Assembly (NCBI GenBank): GCA_041287705.1
Contig: JBGGNE010000021.1
Span: forward strand, 1-64,000
DNA from: LW23 sp041287705
GTDB taxonomy: Bacteria > Verrucomicrobiota > Verrucomicrobiia > Methylacidiphilales > UBA1321
Direction: 5' to 3'
DNA: 64,000 nt
The notes under the pieces were generated by a model that was given only the letters and a program-made list of their open reading frames with translations, had not been told where the DNA came from and ran no database searches. Shown here one piece after another: positions 43,396 to 53,838 of this stretch (position 1 is its first letter; each line of letters begins with the position of its first letter). The translations under genes and the position numbers were made by a program.

Positions 43396-45207
43396 CTATT
43401 CCTCTATCGCTGCTTTAAGTATCTGCGCGGCTCGAATGCGGGCCATATCAAACTTCAGGCTGCGATCGAATCCGTAAATGCCGTTCTGCTCCTGAAAGAC
43501 GTCGGTAAGCTGCGTGTAGCAGTAGCCAAACATGCCTGCGTTATCCAGAAGAGCCGCGCACAGCCCTTCGAACCGCGCGTAAAACTCCTCAATACTCACA
43601 GGACGTTTTCCATATCCCCACGAAGCGTCACCAGGCCGCGCGGCAGGATTCCACCAGATGCCGCCAAACTCGCTGACAAAATACGGCTGCCCGTGATAAG
43701 GCACACACCAGGCCGACCCGTTCTCGTTATTGATAAACGGATTGCCTGCGGCGGCACCTGCATGGCGCGCACGGAAAGACTCAGGATCCTGGTCGTAATC
43801 GTGCGAGTCGTAGATATCGGTATCCGGCACGCGATGAGAGTAACCTGAGGCGTCGAGCACTGGTCGTGTTTTATCCAGTGCCTTCGTGGCAAAGAACATC
43901 GCGCGAGCGGCATCTTCCAGCGCCGAAATCCGACCCTGTGTCCGTTCGTACGATTCATTCATAGGGCACCAGCCAATGATGCTGGGGTGGGAGTAATCGC
44001 GCTCCACGGCTTCAAGCCACTCGCCCACATAGCTGGTGCTGAACTTCTGGTGATGGTCATGGTGCGGTCCCTGGACACAATCCCAGTCCGGAAACTCGCC
44101 CCATACCAGGTAGCCCATCTTATCCGCATGATACAGAAAGCGCTCCTCAAAGACTTTCTGGTGGAGACGCGCGCCATTAAATCCTGCCTCCAGGCTCAGC
44201 TGAATATCGCGCTTTAAAGCCTCGTCGGATGGTGCCGTAAGCAATCCGTCTTCATACCACCCCTGATCCAGCACCAGCCGCTGGAAGACGCTTCGGCCAT
44301 TGATCTTAACCATGTAACCATCAATGGAAACAGAGCGCAGTCCACCATAAGTCCGAATCTTATCTATGACATTCCCGTCCACTCCAACCAGCTCCACGTC
44401 GATGTCGTGCAGAAACGGATCTTCAGGGCTCCACAATCGCCGTCTGTCTGCGGGTAGCTGTAAATCCAGAGATACCGAAAAGCCCTCCGCCGGTTGTGTC
44501 GCTTCCGCGATAACTGAGCCGTCTTCATCCTTCACTGTAGCGTGCACGGATACGCCTCCGCCGACTGCAAAGGACTTGCGATTGCCACTTAACGGCAACT
44601 CCAGAAGAAAGATGCCCCGCGAAATATTCGGCGAAACGCGAGGACGTCCCAGCCATGCCTCATTTACTGGCTCCAGCCATACGCTCTGCCAAATGCCCGT
44701 GACTCGCGTGTACAGGCAGCCGTACTTGCCGAACGAGGAAGTCTGCTTGCCACGCGGTTGTGAATCCGTGGCGTTATCCCGCGCGCGAACCACTATTTCG
44801 GCCTTCTGCCCAGCCTCAGCCACACCTGTCAGGTTACATGCGAAAGGAGTGAATCCTCCCCGGTGGCTGCCGACCTGTGTTCCATTTACCCAAACTGTTG
44901 CATCATAATCCACCGCCTGAAAGTGAAGCAACACAGAGCGTCCCTCCCATGCGGAGGGAATCTGCACGGTGCGCCGATACCAAACCGCATTGAGAAAATC
45001 TGTATTGGCGATGCCGGATAAAACGGATTCCGGGCAAAATGGCACCGTAATCTGGCTAACCAGCGGACGGGTAAGCAGACCTCGCTCTTCTCCGGAATCT
45101 CCCTGATCTGTCTCGAATTCCCATTGGCCATTCAGACAGAGCCAGTCAGTACGGACACACTGAGGACGAGGATATTCCAGACGCGGAATAACAGTAGTGG
45201 ATTGCAT
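43396..45207 (-). CDS. Glycoside hydrolase family 2 enzyme (beta-galactosidase/beta-glucuronidase type)
   Basis: A 603-residue retaining glycosidase without a signal peptide. The jelly-roll sugar-binding domain comes first (CVRTDWLCLNGQWEF, FHAVDYDATVWVNG-like LLHFQAVDYDATVWVNG), then an immunoglobulin-like domain and a TIM barrel with the acid/base Glu in GWCPMNESYERTQ and the nucleophile Glu in YFVSEFGGIWW. The linkage and sugar cannot be fixed. The start at ATG 45207 is chosen because it opens the jelly roll; the frame runs on to 45984 but overlaps the divergent regulator and is not protein-like. An AraC regulator starts 75 bases away on the other strand. Confidence 0.87.
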   Translation of the reverse strand: MQSTTVIPRLEYPRPQCVRTDWLCLNGQWEFETDQGDSGEERGLLTRPLVSQITVPFCPESVLSGIANTDFLNAVWYRRTVQIPSAWEGRSVLLHFQAVDYDATVWVNGTQVGSHRGGFTPFACNLTGVAEAGQKAEIVVRARDNATDSQPRGKQTSSFGKYGCLYTRVTGIWQSVWLEPVNEAWLGRPRVSPNISRGIFLLELPLSGNRKSFAVGGGVSVHATVKDEDGSVIAEATQPAEGFSVSLDLQLPADRRRLWSPEDPFLHDIDVELVGVDGNVIDKIRTYGGLRSVSIDGYMVKINGRSVFQRLVLDQGWYEDGLLTAPSDEALKRDIQLSLEAGFNGARLHQKVFEERFLYHADKMGYLVWGEFPDWDCVQGPHHDHHQKFSTSYVGEWLEAVERDYSHPSIIGWCPMNESYERTQGRISALEDAARAMFFATKALDKTRPVLDASGYSHRVPDTDIYDSHDYDQDPESFRARHAGAAAGNPFINNENGSAWCVPYHGQPYFVSEFGGIWWNPAARPGDASWGYGKRPVSIEEFYARFEGLCAALLDNAGMFGYCYTQLTDVFQEQNGIYGFDRSLKFDMARIRAAQILKAAIEE

Positions 45208-45282
45208 ATATATGAAGTAAAATTCTGCACTGGAATCACCAGCAAAGTCCCGATATCGTGCCAAAATTTCAATAAATGCGCT

Positions 45283-46158
45283 ATGGGTGAAATCCTGAAA
45301 ACCATTGGTGAAATCCACTCCATCGGTGCATCCACTAAAGAAACGATTGTATCGCCCGCGCAATGCCCTGCGCTTCTTCAGCACCACATTCTTCTCGCCG
45401 GCATCTCGGAGGCTGGCCCGGACTTCTCGTTCATCCGATTCCGCCCCGGCAAGAGTCAGATTCTGGCCTGTACCCATGGTCGCGGCGAAGTATGGCTGCC
45501 AAATGAGGAGACAGATCACAACTCGATCGAAACCCAGGGCAAATGGCATCCATGCACGGCAGGCGAGACATACGTTACCTCGGCCACGGCAGCGCATGGG
45601 TATCACGCCAGACGCCGGCAACCGTGGCGAGTGTGCTGGGTGGTGTATGATTTGCCGGCCATGGATCAGGCTCGCCCGCAACCTTTTCTTGCACAATCTG
45701 ATACGCGGTTGCTCCAGAGTGCGCTCACCGGGCTTTGTCAGGAAGCATCCGGCGTTGCCGATCCCGCGCTGCTGGAGGACTGGGCGCGGCTGGTGCATAT
45801 TTATGCCATGCGCACGATTCAGCGCCCGCCGGATCCCCGACGTCTTCGAGCGCTCTGGGAAACTGCCGGCGCCTCGCTGGCTCGTCCCTGGAGTCTGGAT
45901 GATCTGGCAAAGGCAGCTGGAATGGGTGCCGAACAGCTCCGTCGAGTATGTCTTCGCGAAACGGGCCGCAGCCCCATGCAGCATCTTACCAGTTTGCGAA
46001 TAACACGCGCCACCGCGTTGCTGGCCACCGGCCGCAGCGTTAAAGAAGTCGCGCCTGCCGTTGGCTATCAGAATGAGTTCGCCTTTTCCAGCACTTACAG
46101 CCGCTGGACCGGGCGCAGCCCTTCAAGTGTTCCCAAACCACAGCCGATGCCTGAGTAG
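45283..46158 (+). CDS. AraC-family transcriptional regulator
   Basis: A 291-residue regulator with an N-terminal cupin-like sensor (FRPGKSQILACTHGRGEVWL, GETYVTSATAAHGYH) and a C-terminal AraC domain (WSLDDLAKAAGMGAEQLRRVC; SVKEVAPAVGYQNEFAFSST; TGRSPSSVP). It probably controls the divergent GH2 gene. The start at ATG 45283 keeps a 75-base divergent promoter; the frame is open from 45124 inside the GH2 gene. Confidence 0.88.
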   Translation: MGEILKTIGEIHSIGASTKETIVSPAQCPALLQHHILLAGISEAGPDFSFIRFRPGKSQILACTHGRGEVWLPNEETDHNSIETQGKWHPCTAGETYVTSATAAHGYHARRRQPWRVCWVVYDLPAMDQARPQPFLAQSDTRLLQSALTGLCQEASGVADPALLEDWARLVHIYAMRTIQRPPDPRRLRALWETAGASLARPWSLDDLAKAAGMGAEQLRRVCLRETGRSPMQHLTSLRITRATALLATGRSVKEVAPAVGYQNEFAFSSTYSRWTGRSPSSVPKPQPMPE

Positions 46159-46475
46159 ATAAACCTGAGCCGTGCCGGCATTGCAGATGTAAAGCTTAAC
46201 ATTAATCTTCATACGTTGAAGCGCCCAAGCTTCTTAAATAAGAGCCATGCACACAATGACACCATCGGCACGACAGATTACATGAAGTGACGGAAAATAT
46301 ATTTCATTTAGCCAGTTAATTTTTGCACGATAAAGTCGAGGTGGTTTAGATAACCAGGTAAAACTTTCTTTGATAGAGTTGATTTAAGCACATTATTGAA
46401 CAACTCTTGAATTTTCTATGTTCTTTGACAAGAACATTGATTTTGAAAAATGTTCTTGGTACTATAGGGCTAGAA
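46159..46475. other. Intergenic region before the LacI-type gene
   Basis: 317 AT-rich bases holding the operator candidate listed at 46418-46457. I see no gene or RNA here. Confidence 0.5.
46418..46457. promoter_or_regulatory. Palindromic operator candidate upstream of the LacI-type gene
   Basis: ATGTTCTT-TGAC-AAGAACAT (46418-46437) is a perfect inverted repeat. A further ATGTTCTT half-site lies at 46450-46457, 32 bases on, or about three helical turns. It sits 19-58 bases before the ATG at 46476, as expected of an autoregulatory LacI operator. Confidence 0.6.
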
Positions 46476-47606
46476 ATGAGCGAGACCGATAGTCCCGTTA
46501 CACTAAAGATGATTGCTCAGGTGGCAGGTGTCACCCATCCTACAGTGTCACGCGCGTTGCGCAACGATTCGCGCAATATCAGCGAGGCCACGTGCAAGCG
46601 TATTCAGGAGATTGCCCGATCCCTGGGATATCGCCCCGATCCCGCAATGTCCGCACTCATCGCCCACCGCACACGTGTACGGCATCAGGGCGAGTATAAC
46701 AAAATCGTGGTGCTCAACGCCTGGGGTACTCAGCCTTTACCGCCCTATTTTCAGGAACAGCTGCACGGGATGACGACCAAGGCTGCGGCCCTTGGCTATC
46801 AGATCGACCTGCTTCCCGTGCCTGTAGACACTTCCGCCCAGGCGCATCTTTCCCGCACTCTGGTGTCGCGTGGTATCCGCGGAATCATTGTGGGGCCGCT
46901 GCCCGTTTCGCGACCCCACGTGCAGCTAGAGTGGAAACACTTCTCCGCGGTAACTACCGGCTACAGCCTCGCTTCTCCCTCCCTGCCCTATGTGGCGTCC
47001 AATCACCTTCAGTCCATAGAAACGATCTACGAGCAGTTGCGTTTGCTGGGTTATCGCAAGATAGGCTTCTTTCATCACCGCGATTCCGAACGGCGCAACC
47101 GCCACCTTTACCTGGCCTCGTACCTTAAATGTCTGGTGCTGGATGGAATGACGCATGACGAAGCGCCACCTCTCCTGACAAGCGACGCCCATAATCCCAA
47201 TCCTCTGGACTGGATCACACGGCATGGTTTCGAGGCGGTCATCTGCGGGTGGCACGAGTCCCAACACCTGATGTCGAACATGGAGAGCAAAGGTCTCCGC
47301 GTTCCCGACGATTTGGGCATCGCCTCTTTCGGTATCTCACACGATACTCTTACCAAGATGTCCGGCCTTGCCGAGGACTGGGTCAACATTGGCACTGAAG
47401 CCGTGGCTCTCCTGCAATCGCTAATTCTGGCAGGCAAGCGCGGTCTGCCGGAACAGCGCACGGCCATCCTGATCGACGGCAAATGGAAACAGGGTGAGAC
47501 CGTGCGTGGAGAGACAATCTCCACAGCAGTTGCTCCGTCAAAAAAAGAAGACTCATGCGCCGCCGCATGGATTGAAGCGCCGGAACCGCTCGCGGAGCGC
47601 TCGTGA
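46476..47606 (+). CDS. LacI-family transcriptional regulator
   Basis: A 376-residue repressor. The N-terminal LacI helix-turn-helix is clear (TLKMIAQVAGVTHPTVSRAL, the hinge region ISEATCKRIQEIARSLGYRP). A periplasmic-binding-protein-like sugar domain follows (GIRGIIVGPLPV, RLLGYRKIGFFHH, DDLGIASFGI, IGTEAVALLQSLILAG). The effector is probably a sugar. The start at ATG 46476 matches the family. An inverted repeat upstream suggests autorepression. It follows the AraC gene by about 317 bases and may serve the GH2 locus. Confidence 0.92.
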   Translation: MSETDSPVTLKMIAQVAGVTHPTVSRALRNDSRNISEATCKRIQEIARSLGYRPDPAMSALIAHRTRVRHQGEYNKIVVLNAWGTQPLPPYFQEQLHGMTTKAAALGYQIDLLPVPVDTSAQAHLSRTLVSRGIRGIIVGPLPVSRPHVQLEWKHFSAVTTGYSLASPSLPYVASNHLQSIETIYEQLRLLGYRKIGFFHHRDSERRNRHLYLASYLKCLVLDGMTHDEAPPLLTSDAHNPNPLDWITRHGFEAVICGWHESQHLMSNMESKGLRVPDDLGIASFGISHDTLTKMSGLAEDWVNIGTEAVALLQSLILAGKRGLPEQRTAILIDGKWKQGETVRGETISTAVAPSKKEDSCAAAWIEAPEPLAERS

Positions 47607-47635
47607 TTAATGATCGGTTATTGGTTTCGTTCCCG

Positions 47636-47999
47636 TTAAGGCCAACAGATAAAGAAGTACCACGTCCAGACTATCAGCATTAACTGAACGGGCGTGCGTA
47701 CATACAAATAGCGCAGCCCACCTTCATGGCCTCCCAGTGGTATATGTTTTAAAGCGGCATGGACATTGATGGGGAATACCGCTGCACAGAACAGGATGAT
47801 ACCTACGCCATACCATGCCATCCAGGGCTCCAGGTTGCTTAACTGATTCAGCGCTATTATGCCAAGCCCTATAGCAAATTCCATAATGCCGGAGATCCAG
47901 ACTATCTCTTTACGATAAGGATAGCCGGGGGCCAGCACAAAATGCAGGCACGCAAAGCCACACTGCCAGAGCAACTTTCAGAATTTGTGGAATCAGCAT
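47636..47999 (-). pseudogene. DoxX-like small membrane protein with N-terminal frameshift
   Basis: The main frame (from TTG 47974) reads GFACLHFVLAPGYPYRKEIV and then three more hydrophobic segments (ISGIMEFAIGLGIIAL, MAWYGVGIILFCAAVFP, PVQLMLIVWTWYFFIC), as in four-helix DoxX-like proteins. The missing first helix lies just upstream in another frame: ATG 47999 gives MLIPQILKVALAV, which joins onto GFACLHF if one base near 47959-47963 is dropped. The joined protein is about 120 residues. Sequencing error or true decay are both possible. Confidence 0.6.
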
Positions 48000-48215
48000 T
48001 ATCGGCAAATTTCGTCCGACTTATTCGGTCTCTGCATCGGCATCATTCCAGCACAACTCTCTGAAACGGGCTTTTCCCGGATCATAGGGACAGTCCAGCT
48101 TCCTTGTCTGCACAGACCCAAAGCCGATAAAACAAAGCTGATTCCCAAGATAAACAAAGACAGGGAAAACCTGAAAACTGGAAAACCAAAGCAAAAATCC
48201 CTTCGTGAAAAAGGG
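48000..48215. other. Gap between DoxX-like gene and first tRNA
   Basis: Holds a minus-strand frame ending at 48021 (GTG start, 30 residues, QTRKLDCPYDPGKARFREL...) of protein-like composition that I do not recognise, and the 3' flank of the tRNA with a hairpin. Confidence 0.3.
48198..48215 (-). terminator. Terminator-like hairpin after tRNA-Gly 1
   Basis: On the minus strand TCCCTTTTTCACGAAGGGA folds into a short stem and is followed by TTTTTG. It directly follows the tRNA 3' end. The same arrangement follows the second copy. Confidence 0.6.
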
Positions 48216-48288
<73 letters not shown>

Positions 48289-48515
48289 ATGGGTAACTTC
48301 ATCTGAGTCGCTTAAGATGCACGAACCGCCTGAACTTGGCAAGCGATTCCTGAAAGAAATTTACGAATTCTTTTCGCGGCCGTTTTTCCCGGCAAAACAA
48401 TCAGCTAATCTTCCAGGCAGGGATGTGGACATGCAAATCAGGACGCAGGAAAGCATTCGGACGCCCGTAATCCTACGTGAAGCTAATAGCACAAAACCAA
48501 AAGACTGCGACAAAA

Positions 48516-48534
48516 TCCCTTTGTGAAAAAAGGG
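48516..48534 (-). terminator. Terminator-like hairpin after tRNA-Gly 2
   Basis: On the minus strand TCCCTTTTTTCACAAAGGGA forms a stem followed by TTTTG, directly past the second tRNA. It is nearly identical to the one after copy 1. Confidence 0.6.
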
Positions 48535-48607
<73 letters not shown>

Positions 48608-49027
48608 ATGGGTAACTTCGACTGAGGCGAACAACATGCACTATCAGGCGAATTTTGCCAAGCGCTTTTTTGAAAAAAGTTTCAGGAAAGGCAATTCAGG
48701 ACATATAACACTGAATTTAAATAACTGGCTATAAGACGCTTAGAAGATCACCACAAAATCCGGAAGCTCGCGAAAACGACTGGAACCGCAGGAGCCCTTC
48801 ATTCGATTCGCCGCCGAATTATGCCACAGTTGTCACCCACGGCATGCTCTACAAGTCCTCTTTCGGCCCGTGCATCTGTGTCGATAGCCATAGTGAACGA
48901 TACTCGCCTATTTTCAGCATTGCACGCAGGGTGCTCACACCGCTAGGATGGCGCCTTCTTATTCAGGCGTTCCAGCGCGATCATAACAAAATCCTTGCAG
49001 CCACATCCCTTTAGGTAGCCAAGACCG
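48608..49027. other. Gap between the tRNA pair and the MoxR gene
   Basis: About 420 bases with no frame that looks coding and no RNA I can recognise. It must hold the tRNA promoter (minus) and the MoxR promoter (plus). Confidence 0.5.
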
Positions 49028-50083
<1,056 letters not shown>

Positions 50084-50131
50084 ACAGCGGTGCAGCAGCA
50101 ACCCTCGCATCTGCTCCTCCCATAATATCCA

Positions 50132-50848
50132 GTGCAACGCCAATTCTGCCCGGACGAACCCGAGATGATGGATCGCGACGGGAACGATCCCATTGAGCTG
50201 GAGCAGGATCTGCAAAATCTCGAGATCATCAACCGGTGGTTCGGCGGGCGTCCGGCGGTGATCAGCATGCTACGACAGTTTGTGGAAGCCCTTCACCTGC
50301 GGGAAGTCACCGTCATCGACCTGTGTACAGGCTATGGCGATCACCCGCGGGCGATGACGGAATGGGCGTCGCAACAAAGCCCGCCCATTCCCATCCGCAT
50401 TATGGCCGTTGATAAGCAATGGGATACACTCGTTTCCGCCCGCAGGGCCACGCCTGCGGACAGGCCCATCTTCTTTGTGCAGGCCGACGCCCGACACCTG
50501 CCCTTCCGCGATGCGGCGGCCGATATCAGTCTGTGCTCACTGGCGCTTCACCACTTCTCCGAGGATGACGCAGCGCTGATTCTTACCGAAGCACGGCGGG
50601 TAGCAGCCCGTGGAGTGGGCTGTATGGACCTGATGCGCGGCCGACTCGCTTATGCGGCCGTATGGCTTCTGACAGCGATGATTCTTCGCGCCCGCATGAC
50701 CAGGCACGATGCACGCGTCTCCGTACTGCGTGCATTTAGTAAGGACGAATTTCAGGATATTGCAAATCGTGCGGGCTGGCAGAAGGTCTGGTATAACAAA
50801 CTGCCCTGGTTTCGGCAGTCAATGCTCTACCTGAAAGACGAGGCATAG
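50132..50848 (+). CDS. Class I SAM-dependent methyltransferase
   Basis: A 238-residue methyltransferase. The core reads VTVIDLCTGYGDHPRAM (SAM loop, though without the usual G-x-G-x-G), IMAVDKQWDTL, FVQADARHLPFRDAAADISLCSLALHHF and EARRVAARGVGCMDLMRG. The N-terminal EQDLQNLEIINRWFGGRPAV is a block seen in a group of bacterial small-molecule methyltransferases. The acceptor is unknown. The start is GTG 50132, with ATG 50165 as an alternative. It follows moxR closely and is probably cotranscribed. Confidence 0.8.
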   Translation: MQRQFCPDEPEMMDRDGNDPIELEQDLQNLEIINRWFGGRPAVISMLRQFVEALHLREVTVIDLCTGYGDHPRAMTEWASQQSPPIPIRIMAVDKQWDTLVSARRATPADRPIFFVQADARHLPFRDAAADISLCSLALHHFSEDDAALILTEARRVAARGVGCMDLMRGRLAYAAVWLLTAMILRARMTRHDARVSVLRAFSKDEFQDIANRAGWQKVWYNKLPWFRQSMLYLKDEA

Positions 50849-50917
50849 CTCTGATTCGGCTTGGGCATTGGCATTCTCACGATAGGATGGCACGTGCCAT
50901 GCTTTTCCGCGAAACAC

Positions 50918-50937
50918 CTCAGACCAATTCGCATGGT
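50918..50937. repeat. 20-base repeat, copy B
   Basis: Same CTCAGACCAATTCGCATGGT as at 11495-11514. Here it lies between the methyltransferase and the membrane-protein genes, 74 bases before the latter's start. A nearby ATTGGTG can pair with CACC...CCAAT, giving a possible hairpin. Confidence 0.6.
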
Positions 50938-51010
50938 TATTTACACATTGGTGTGTTGATCTGCCCCATTTTTGCTCTTTATTCAAGCGGTACATAGCCG
51001 ATTCCATTTT

Positions 51011-51814
51011 ATGCACCCAGCACTTCAGAATCCCACCGCCGACACAGCAGCGGTCACGGACTCTCTTCCCGCCGTTGTAGTTGCCACCGATTCCGCTACA
51101 ACTTCCCCAGTTCCCGCTGATGCCGGTAAGGAGAATCTGCTTCACAAGGCAGTACTAAAAGGCTTGGCCGCTGCATGGGAAAACCGTCTCCCTGGAACAG
51201 TTCTCCCGCTGGCAATGGCAGCGCTGGTGTGCAGCTATTACATCTGGCCGGAGAGCGGCTTTCTGCTGGAGATTCTGTCCAAGTGGAAGCAGGCAGGCGG
51301 TCTGTTCTTCGCATTTTTTGCGACCGGCTTTGCGGGCGGGGTCTTGTCGCAGGCCGTTAAAGTAGCTTTTACGCAAGGCTTTAAGTGGAAGCGGCACAAT
51401 TCGATCGATGCGCTGTTCACCTTCCTGCTCTTCGGTTTTAACGGCATCATCGTGTTCTACTTCTACCGCTGGCAGGCCGATTTTTTTGGTCACGAGGCCC
51501 ACTGGCATATTGTCGCCAGGAAGGTGATGTTCGACCAGTTTGTCTTCAGCGTCCTCTGGTCCACGCCCATGCAAAGCACGCTTTTTGCCTGGAAGGAGTG
51601 CGGATTCAAGTGGCAGCGACTGCGCCCTCAACTGACGAGTGCGTTTGTCGCCAATAATATGGTGCCTATGGTCATCGCGAACTGGTTTTTCTGGATTCCG
51701 ATGGTTTCCCTGGTGTACTCCCTGCCGACTCCGCTGCAGTTCCCGCTTTTCTTAATTGCTAATGCTTTGTGGTCGTTAATTTTAGCTACAGTGGCCAGAA
51801 CTGAGCCTGCGTGA
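51011..51814 (+). CDS. Polytopic membrane protein, weakly Mpv17/PMP22-like
   Basis: A 267-residue protein. The first 50 residues are Ala/Thr-rich. Five or so hydrophobic segments follow (PLAMAALVCSYYIW, LFFAFFATGFAGGVLS, ALFTFLLFGFNGIIVFYF, FVFSVLWSTPMQS, MVIANWFFWIPMVSLVYSL, FLIANALWSLILATVA). The K-x-x-x-D-Q-F segment and the NWFFWIP part recall Mpv17/PMP22 proteins, but the match is weak. The start at ATG 51011 is preferred over 50972. Function unknown. Confidence 0.6.
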   Translation: MHPALQNPTADTAAVTDSLPAVVVATDSATTSPVPADAGKENLLHKAVLKGLAAAWENRLPGTVLPLAMAALVCSYYIWPESGFLLEILSKWKQAGGLFFAFFATGFAGGVLSQAVKVAFTQGFKWKRHNSIDALFTFLLFGFNGIIVFYFYRWQADFFGHEAHWHIVARKVMFDQFVFSVLWSTPMQSTLFAWKECGFKWQRLRPQLTSAFVANNMVPMVIANWFFWIPMVSLVYSLPTPLQFPLFLIANALWSLILATVARTEPA

Positions 51815-51890
51815 CCGCGCAGGTCAGAATTCTTGCTTTCCTTACGGCGAGGGATGTCTTAGAGTCTACGATTCTGTTTTTCCCTTCCCG

Positions 51891-52706
51891 ATGAAACTGG
51901 CTTTTTCGAAAATGAGCGGTGCGGGCAACGATTTCGTTGTCATCGACAACCGTGACGCGGCTCTGAATCTTAGCAATGATCAGATCGCCAAACTGTGCGA
52001 CCGGCACTTTGGCATAGGCGCGGACGGCCTTCTGGCCGTGGAACTTACGCCCGATGCGGATTTTCGCATGCGCTATTATAACGCCGATGGCGGCGAGGCG
52101 GAAATGTGCGGCAACGGAGCTCGCTGCTTCGCCCGCTTCGTGGAACCGTTGCGCTCGCATAACGGCAATCTCGTAACATTCACCACGCCCGCCGGACTCA
52201 TCCGCGGCGAGTATGTGGGCAGCGATGTTGCGGTGAATCTGACCTCGCCAACCGGCCTGGCAATCGGTCAGAAGTTGACGCTGCCTACAGCCGGCGAACC
52301 GGAACTGCTGGTGCACAGTCTCAACACCGGCGTGCCACATGCCGTCGTGTTTGTGGAAGACGTGGAAAAAACGCCAATAGTGGAGTGGGGCCGCGCCCTG
52401 CGTCGTCATACCGCCTTTGCTCCCAGGGGCACGAATGCCAATTTCGCCCAGATTCTGGACGGCTCGACCATTCGCGTTCGCACTTATGAGCGTGGCGTGG
52501 AAGACGAAACGCTGGCTTGCGGCACAGGCGTAACTGCGGCGGCCATTCTGGCGCATGTGGTCCATGGTGTCAGCCTGCCGGTGCGAGTGAAGGTACAGGG
52601 CGGCGATTTCCTGGCGGTCCGCTTTAAATCGGATGCAGATAAATTCAGCGATGTAACGCTGCAAGGTCCTGCAACCGTCGTGTTTAAAGGCGAAATCGAA
52701 ATCTAG
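51891..52706 (+). CDS. dapF: Diaminopimelate epimerase
   Basis: A 271-residue cofactor-free racemase that turns LL- into meso-diaminopimelate for lysine and peptidoglycan. Both catalytic Cys are present: MCGNGARCFARF in the N-half and ETLACGTGVTAAAI in the C-half. The start KLAFSKMSGAGNDFVVIDNRD is typical. It opens a plus-strand run of dapF, dapA and dapB. Confidence 0.96.
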   Translation: MKLAFSKMSGAGNDFVVIDNRDAALNLSNDQIAKLCDRHFGIGADGLLAVELTPDADFRMRYYNADGGEAEMCGNGARCFARFVEPLRSHNGNLVTFTTPAGLIRGEYVGSDVAVNLTSPTGLAIGQKLTLPTAGEPELLVHSLNTGVPHAVVFVEDVEKTPIVEWGRALRRHTAFAPRGTNANFAQILDGSTIRVRTYERGVEDETLACGTGVTAAAILAHVVHGVSLPVRVKVQGGDFLAVRFKSDADKFSDVTLQGPATVVFKGEIEI

Positions 52707-52854
52707 TTGCAGTTACGGGGCCGTTTTAGTCTGGCTTTAGCTGTTACATTCCAGGCTAAATCCTCCCGGCCCCGGCCGTATCGCCCACGACTGACCGTTT
52801 TCCCGGTTTCTTCATTTCCCTTCCCCTTTCCTTCCCCCACCTACGCGCCTTCCT

Positions 52855-53772
52855 ATGACAGCTTCCGATTCCTCAACGCCTGCCACTACGGCAAGCCCTC
52901 TATTTTACGGCACTTATACCGCACTCGTTACGCCATTCCGTAACGACGAGGTGGATGAAAAAGCGCTTCTCGATCTCATTGAACGCCAGATCGCGGGCGG
53001 CGTAGAGGGGGTAATACCGGTTGGCACAACGGGGGAATCGCCGACTCTTTCCCAGGAGGAACATCTTCGCGTCATCGATTTGACGATCAAGGCCGCGAAG
53101 GGCCGCGTTAAGGTCATTGCAGGTACGGGCTCCAACTCTACTCGCGAAGCGATTGAGTACACCCAGGAAGCCGAAGCTATGGGCGCTGACGGCACGCTGC
53201 TGGTGGCTCCCTATTATAATAAGCCGAGCCAGGCCGGCCTGATTGCACACTTTGGCGCAATCGCCGAAGCAACCAGACTCCCGATTATCCTGTACAGCAT
53301 CCCCGGTCGTTGTGGCATCGAGATCGGAGTTGATACGACTGCCACTCTGGCAGCGAATCACAGCACTATTGTCGGCATTAAAGAGGCGGGCGGCACAGTA
53401 GACCGCGTCAGCCAGCTTCGGCAGGCTCTGCCGGAATCCTTTCTGATCTTCTCCGGTGATGATTCATTAACTCTGCCGTTCATGTCGGTGGGTGCCGTGG
53501 GCGTCATCAGCGTCGCATCGAATCTGGCACCCGCGGAAGTATCCGCGCTGGTAAATGCCGCGCGGAGCGGCAATTTCGCGGAGGCAGAGCGTCTGCATCG
53601 CCGTCTCTATCCCCTGTTCCGCGATCTCTTTATCGAGCCTAATCCCGTGCCGGTAAAGACCGCTATGGCGCGCCGCGACTGGATGACCGATGACGTTCGC
53701 CTGCCCCTGGTAGGCATGCAGCCAAAGAACCGCGAACGTCTCGAAATCGTGCTGTCGGCGTTGGATCTCTAA
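52855..53772 (+). CDS. dapA: 4-hydroxy-tetrahydrodipicolinate synthase
   Basis: A 305-residue TIM-barrel enzyme that condenses pyruvate with aspartate semialdehyde. GVIPVGTTGESPTLSQEEH holds the Thr-Thr pair; the Schiff-base Lys is in TIVGIKEAGGTV; the Tyr is in LYSIPGRCG, where the family usually has LYNIPGRTG. About 150 bases separate it from dapF and 66 from dapB, so it is likely part of one operon. The first 14 residues are a short Ser/Thr-rich extension. Confidence 0.96.
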   Translation: MTASDSSTPATTASPLFYGTYTALVTPFRNDEVDEKALLDLIERQIAGGVEGVIPVGTTGESPTLSQEEHLRVIDLTIKAAKGRVKVIAGTGSNSTREAIEYTQEAEAMGADGTLLVAPYYNKPSQAGLIAHFGAIAEATRLPIILYSIPGRCGIEIGVDTTATLAANHSTIVGIKEAGGTVDRVSQLRQALPESFLIFSGDDSLTLPFMSVGAVGVISVASNLAPAEVSALVNAARSGNFAEAERLHRRLYPLFRDLFIEPNPVPVKTAMARRDWMTDDVRLPLVGMQPKNRERLEIVLSALDL

Positions 53773-53838
53773 GCCAGAGTTAAAGCGACACGCTTCACCC
53801 TTTCCCAGGACTCAACTCTCCACACCTTCTCTCTTCCC

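Noticed and set aside
45208..45984. N-terminal extension of the GH2 frame
   Set aside because: It overlaps the divergent AraC gene and is not like GH2; the jelly-roll domain begins at ATG 45207.
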